A stretch of 14,782 nucleotides of DNA from Pseudomonadota bacterium (GTDB lineage Bacteria; Pseudomonadota; Gammaproteobacteria; Xanthomonadales; Xanthomonadaceae): positions 1-14,782 of the forward strand of contig JAEXRB010000252.1 of assembly GCA_023438325.1 (NCBI GenBank), given 5' to 3'. Position numbers and translations under genes: made by a program. Numbering within the stretch: position 1 is the stretch's first letter; the number at the start of each line of letters is the position of its first letter. The notes under the pieces are model-generated. The model saw only the letters and a program-made list of their open reading frames with translations. It was not told the DNA's origin and ran no database searches. Positions 11,990 to 14,782 of this stretch are shown one piece after another.

Positions 11990-14782
11990 ATGCGAATTCT
12001 GAGAGATGCTCGGTTTCGAGTCGTAGTGATGGGGCTTTTGGCGTTTTCCGCGATGGGGGCGGGAACAGCATCGGCGCAAGTGGTCATCTCTGCATTCCGG
12101 GTTACTGGCCCGTCGGGAGGCAACGACGAGTTCGTCGAAATCCAGAACACTTCGTCCAGTCCGGTCAATATTTCCGGCTGGAAATTGCGAGGTTGCGCGA
12201 ATGGCTCGCCAGGCAATGTCACTGACCGGGTCTCGGTGCCTGCCAGTGTGACACTGGGTGCCGGCCAGTTTTATCTCTTCGTCAACAACACCGCCGGTAA
12301 CGGTTATTCCGGTGCCACGCCGGGCGATAGAACCTACGGCAGCGGCTTTTCCAATTTCACGGGAAGCAGTTACGCCGGCATTCGTTTGGAGGATGGCAGC
12401 GGCACCACGATGGATCAGGTCGGATCAGGCCCGAACAGCCCGTGCCGTGAAGGTGCGGGCCTGACCTCGCCCACTTCGGCGCCGTTCGCCTTGGTGCGTC
12501 ATCAGGATACGGGTGACAACGCGGTGGACTTCGCCAGTCCGGCGAGCGAGCACGTACCACGCAACTTCAGCACTCCTGTTGGCCCGGCATTGCCCACCCT
12601 CTCGATGGCCAGCACCGCCACCATCGCCGAACCCGCAGGCCCGCTCACCATCGAGGTGACCCTGAGCGCCGCTGCTGCGGCCGATGTGACGTTCGACATT
12701 GCGACTTCGGATGGCACGGCTCAGGCGGGCAGTGACTACACCGCCACCAGCGTGATGCCGGCGACGATCAGCGCCGGCAACACCACTTACCAGTTCGTCG
12801 TGCCGATCATCGACGATGCGCTGGTGGAAGGCGATGAAACCTTTGCCATCACCATCAGCAATGTCTCGGCCAACGCCACGCTCGGAAACGGTACGGCTAC
12901 CGTCACGATCCAGAGCGAGGACGTACCCGCAACGCCGGTCGTGTCCATCGCGGCGTCTGCATCGGCCACCGAAGGCAACAGCGGCACGACCCCGATCGCG
13001 TTCGCCGTGTCCATCACGTCCGCTCCCGCCAGCGACGTGAAGCTGACCGCCACCGCGTCGATTGAAACCGGCAATACCGCCGATGCCGCCGATCTTGCGC
13101 TCGCAGCAGTGCCGCTGACCTTCACCGCCGGCGGCCCGACCACGGTGGATGCGGTCTTCCAGATCAATGGCGACACCGATTTCGAGGCGGACGAAACCTT
13201 CACCGTCACGCTCTCGGCCATCTCGGCCAACGCCACGCTGGACGCAGGCGCGTCCACCAGCACCGGCACCATCGTCAACGACGACACGCTTCCCATCGCC
13301 GCGATCCAGGGCACCGGCGCGCTTTCGCCCTATGCCAATTCCGCCGTGGTGACGCAGGGTGTGGTCACCGCGAAGGCCAGCAGCGGCTTCTGGATGCAGG
13401 ACGACAGTTGTTCGACGCCGGTCACCGCATCCTGCGGCGTGTACGTGTACGGCACGGCGAGCGCCGCGCTGGTGGCAGTCGGCAACCAGGTGCGCGTCAG
13501 CGGCACCGTGATCGAGTTCGTTCCGCCTGCCGACCTCGCCTCGCTGCCGTTGACCGAGATCACCTTCCCCACCGTCACCGTCCTCGGCACGGCAGCACTG
13601 CCCGCGCCGGTCGATCTGTCCGATGCGCAGTACCTGCCGATTCCCGGCCCGCTTCCCGGCGGCGTGCTCGACCAGCTCGAACGCCTCGAAGGCATGCGCG
13701 TGGCGATCCCGGATTTCACCGTGACGGCGGCCACTGGCGGGCTGGAATACAACGGCACCTCGACCGCCTCGGGCACGTTCTTCGGCGTGGTGAGCGGCAC
13801 GCCGCGTCCGCGCCGCGAGGAAGGCGTCGATGTGCACAATGATCTGCCTTCGGGCAACACGGCGACGAATGTGCCGCGCTGGGACTTCAATTCCGAACTG
13901 ATCCGCGTCAAGACCAACCTGCTTTCCGGTGCGACGGCGATCGATCTGCGCGGCGGCACGCGGCTGGAAAACCTCGTCGGCGTGCTCGACTACGGGTTCC
14001 GGCGCTACACCGTGCTGCCCGATCCGTCCGCGCCGCCGACCGTGGCTTCCGTGCCGGAAGGCCAGGCCGTCACGCCGCCAACGCCGCGCGAGTTCACCGT
14101 CGCCACATTCAACCTCGAAAACCTCGTCTACTCGGAGACGGGCGTTCCCTACAACCGCAAGGCGAACAAGATCGCCACCGCGTTCCGGCAGTTCCTGCAC
14201 CTGCCCGACATCGTGGGCGTGGTCGAGATCGGCAATCAGGCGACCATCAGCGATCTGGCCACGCGCATCAATGCCGGTGCGGTCGCGGCGAGCGGTGTCG
14301 ATCCGGGCTATGTCGGCCTGGTGCTCAACGTCGGTCCCTACGAGCAGGAAGTCGGCCTTCTGTACCGAACCGACGAAGTGGTAGCAGGCACGCCGCGCGT
14401 GCAACTGGTGTCTTCCGCGCAATTCGGCATGGCCGAAACGCTGCTGTGCCCCGACACCTCGGACACGCAAGACCCGCTGATGGATCGCCCGCCGCTGCTT
14501 GGCCGCTTCGTGGTCAATTCGCCCAACGGCGAAAGCGCGCCGGTGTCGGTGCTGGTCAATCACCTCAAGGCGCTGTCCGGCTCCGACAGCGAAGCGGCGG
14601 CGACCGGCGCGTTCGTCTGCTTCGGCACCGAAGGCGCGCGCAACCGTGCCAAGCGCCAGCAGGGTGCGGAGTTCGTTGCCGGCCTGATCCAGCACATCCA
14701 GAGCACCGATCCGACCGAGCGCCTCGTCGTCGTCGGCGACCTGAACGCCTACGAGTTCAACGATGGCCTCGTGGACGTGGTG
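11990..14782 (+). CDS. Extracellular nuclease, ExeM/NucH type (3' truncated by window edge)
   Basis: An uninterrupted frame of 931 codons runs off the right edge. The start at 11990 has AGGGA 8 nt upstream; an in-frame ATG at 11972 would add six residues. A Sec signal peptide ends at ASA (about residue 29). Domains follow in order: a lamin-tail domain (about 30-195; DEFVEIQNTSSSPVNISGWKL), two Calx-beta domains (about 203-305 and 310-432; VEGDETFAITI, FEADETFTVTL), an OB-like nucleic-acid-binding region (about 433-540; VVTQGVVTA, GFWMQDD, VRVSGTV), and an endonuclease/exonuclease/phosphatase domain from about 703. The last shows ATFNLENL (Asn708), GVVEIGN (Glu746), VNHLK (His858) and VVVGDLNAYEF (Asp917, Asn919). 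Such enzymes degrade extracellular DNA, often with Mg or Ca. They supply nucleotides and phosphate or remodel biofilms. The C-terminus and any anchor are outside the window. Confidence 0.92.
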   Translation, partial: MRILRDARFRVVVMGLLAFSAMGAGTASAQVVISAFRVTGPSGGNDEFVEIQNTSSSPVNISGWKLRGCANGSPGNVTDRVSVPASVTLGAGQFYLFVNNTAGNGYSGATPGDRTYGSGFSNFTGSSYAGIRLEDGSGTTMDQVGSGPNSPCREGAGLTSPTSAPFALVRHQDTGDNAVDFASPASEHVPRNFSTPVGPALPTLSMASTATIAEPAGPLTIEVTLSAAAAADVTFDIATSDGTAQAGSDYTATSVMPATISAGNTTYQFVVPIIDDALVEGDETFAITISNVSANATLGNGTATVTIQSEDVPATPVVSIAASASATEGNSGTTPIAFAVSITSAPASDVKLTATASIETGNTADAADLALAAVPLTFTAGGPTTVDAVFQINGDTDFEADETFTVTLSAISANATLDAGASTSTGTIVNDDTLPIAAIQGTGALSPYANSAVVTQGVVTAKASSGFWMQDDSCSTPVTASCGVYVYGTASAALVAVGNQVRVSGTVIEFVPPADLASLPLTEITFPTVTVLGTAALPAPVDLSDAQYLPIPGPLPGGVLDQLERLEGMRVAIPDFTVTAATGGLEYNGTSTASGTFFGVVSGTPRPRREEGVDVHNDLPSGNTATNVPRWDFNSELIRVKTNLLSGATAIDLRGGTRLENLVGVLDYGFRRYTVLPDPSAPPTVASVPEGQAVTPPTPREFTVATFNLENLVYSETGVPYNRKANKIATAFRQFLHLPDIVGVVEIGNQATISDLATRINAGAVAASGVDPGYVGLVLNVGPYEQEVGLLYRTDEVVAGTPRVQLVSSAQFGMAETLLCPDTSDTQDPLMDRPPLLGRFVVNSPNGESAPVSVLVNHLKALSGSDSEAAATGAFVCFGTEGARNRAKRQQGAEFVAGLIQHIQSTDPTERLVVVGDLNAYEFNDGLVDVV
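12864..13239 (+). repeat. Internal Calx-beta repeat pair with 19-nt identical core
   Basis: The sequence TCTCGGCCAACGCCACGCT occurs at 12864-12882 and 13221-13239, in the same reading frame and 357 nt (119 codons) apart. It encodes the end of the last strand (SANATL) in each of the two Calx-beta domains of the nuclease. The spacing equals one domain, so it marks a duplicated module, with near-identical DNA kept only at this turn. Confidence 0.7.

Noticed and set aside
12425..14695. A 756-codon open frame on the minus strand opposite the nuclease gene
   Set aside because: It is rich in Arg, His and Gly with no recognisable domain. It mirrors the codon pattern of the plus-strand frame, which encodes clear Calx-beta and nuclease motifs. 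It is an antisense shadow of a GC-rich gene.

Overview
The window reads as chromosomal DNA of a high-GC, Gram-negative gammaproteobacterium. It carries outer-membrane lipid transport genes, two lipoproteins, Sec signal peptides, a rimI locus laid out like that of E. coli, and a protein with an IPTL-like C-terminal sorting signal. This mix suggests Xanthomonadales (Lysobacteraceae or Rhodanobacteraceae); the placement is an inference. I see no tRNA, rRNA, CRISPR array, insertion sequence or phage gene.

Left part (2-3343, plus strand): the 3' part of an MlaF-type ATPase gene, an MCE/MlaD-type substrate-binding protein and a PqiC-type lipoprotein form a retrograde/anterograde lipid transport operon whose permease should lie just left of the window. 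A 17-codon leader ORF with a strong ribosome binding site overlaps the MCE gene start. The same strand continues into a 139-aa protein that resembles the DNA polymerase III psi subunit (HolD), then rimI, with start/stop overlaps. The holD-rimI order matches E. coli.

Middle part (3382-8398, minus strand): a bifunctional acyltransferase of OlsF type (phosphorus-free ornithine-lipid synthesis), an alkaline phosphatase lipoprotein with a plausible Pho box upstream, and a secreted Big_1-domain protein ending in an IPTL-like membrane anchor. The phosphatase and OlsF-like genes are adjacent on one strand and look like a phosphate-starvation unit.

Right part (8399-14782): divergent from the anchored protein is a secreted protein with a WGDPH motif resembling the DUF1521/MIIA self-cleaving domain. 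Then come a minus-strand pair (OPT-family oligopeptide transporter and a small four-helix membrane protein) and, divergent from it, a very long extracellular nuclease gene of the ExeM/NucH type (lamin-tail, two Calx-beta, OB-like and endonuclease/exonuclease/phosphatase domains). The nuclease gene runs off the right edge. Nuclease, phosphatase and phosphorus-free lipid synthesis together suggest phosphorus scavenging and sparing, though shared regulation is shown only weakly and only for the phosphatase.
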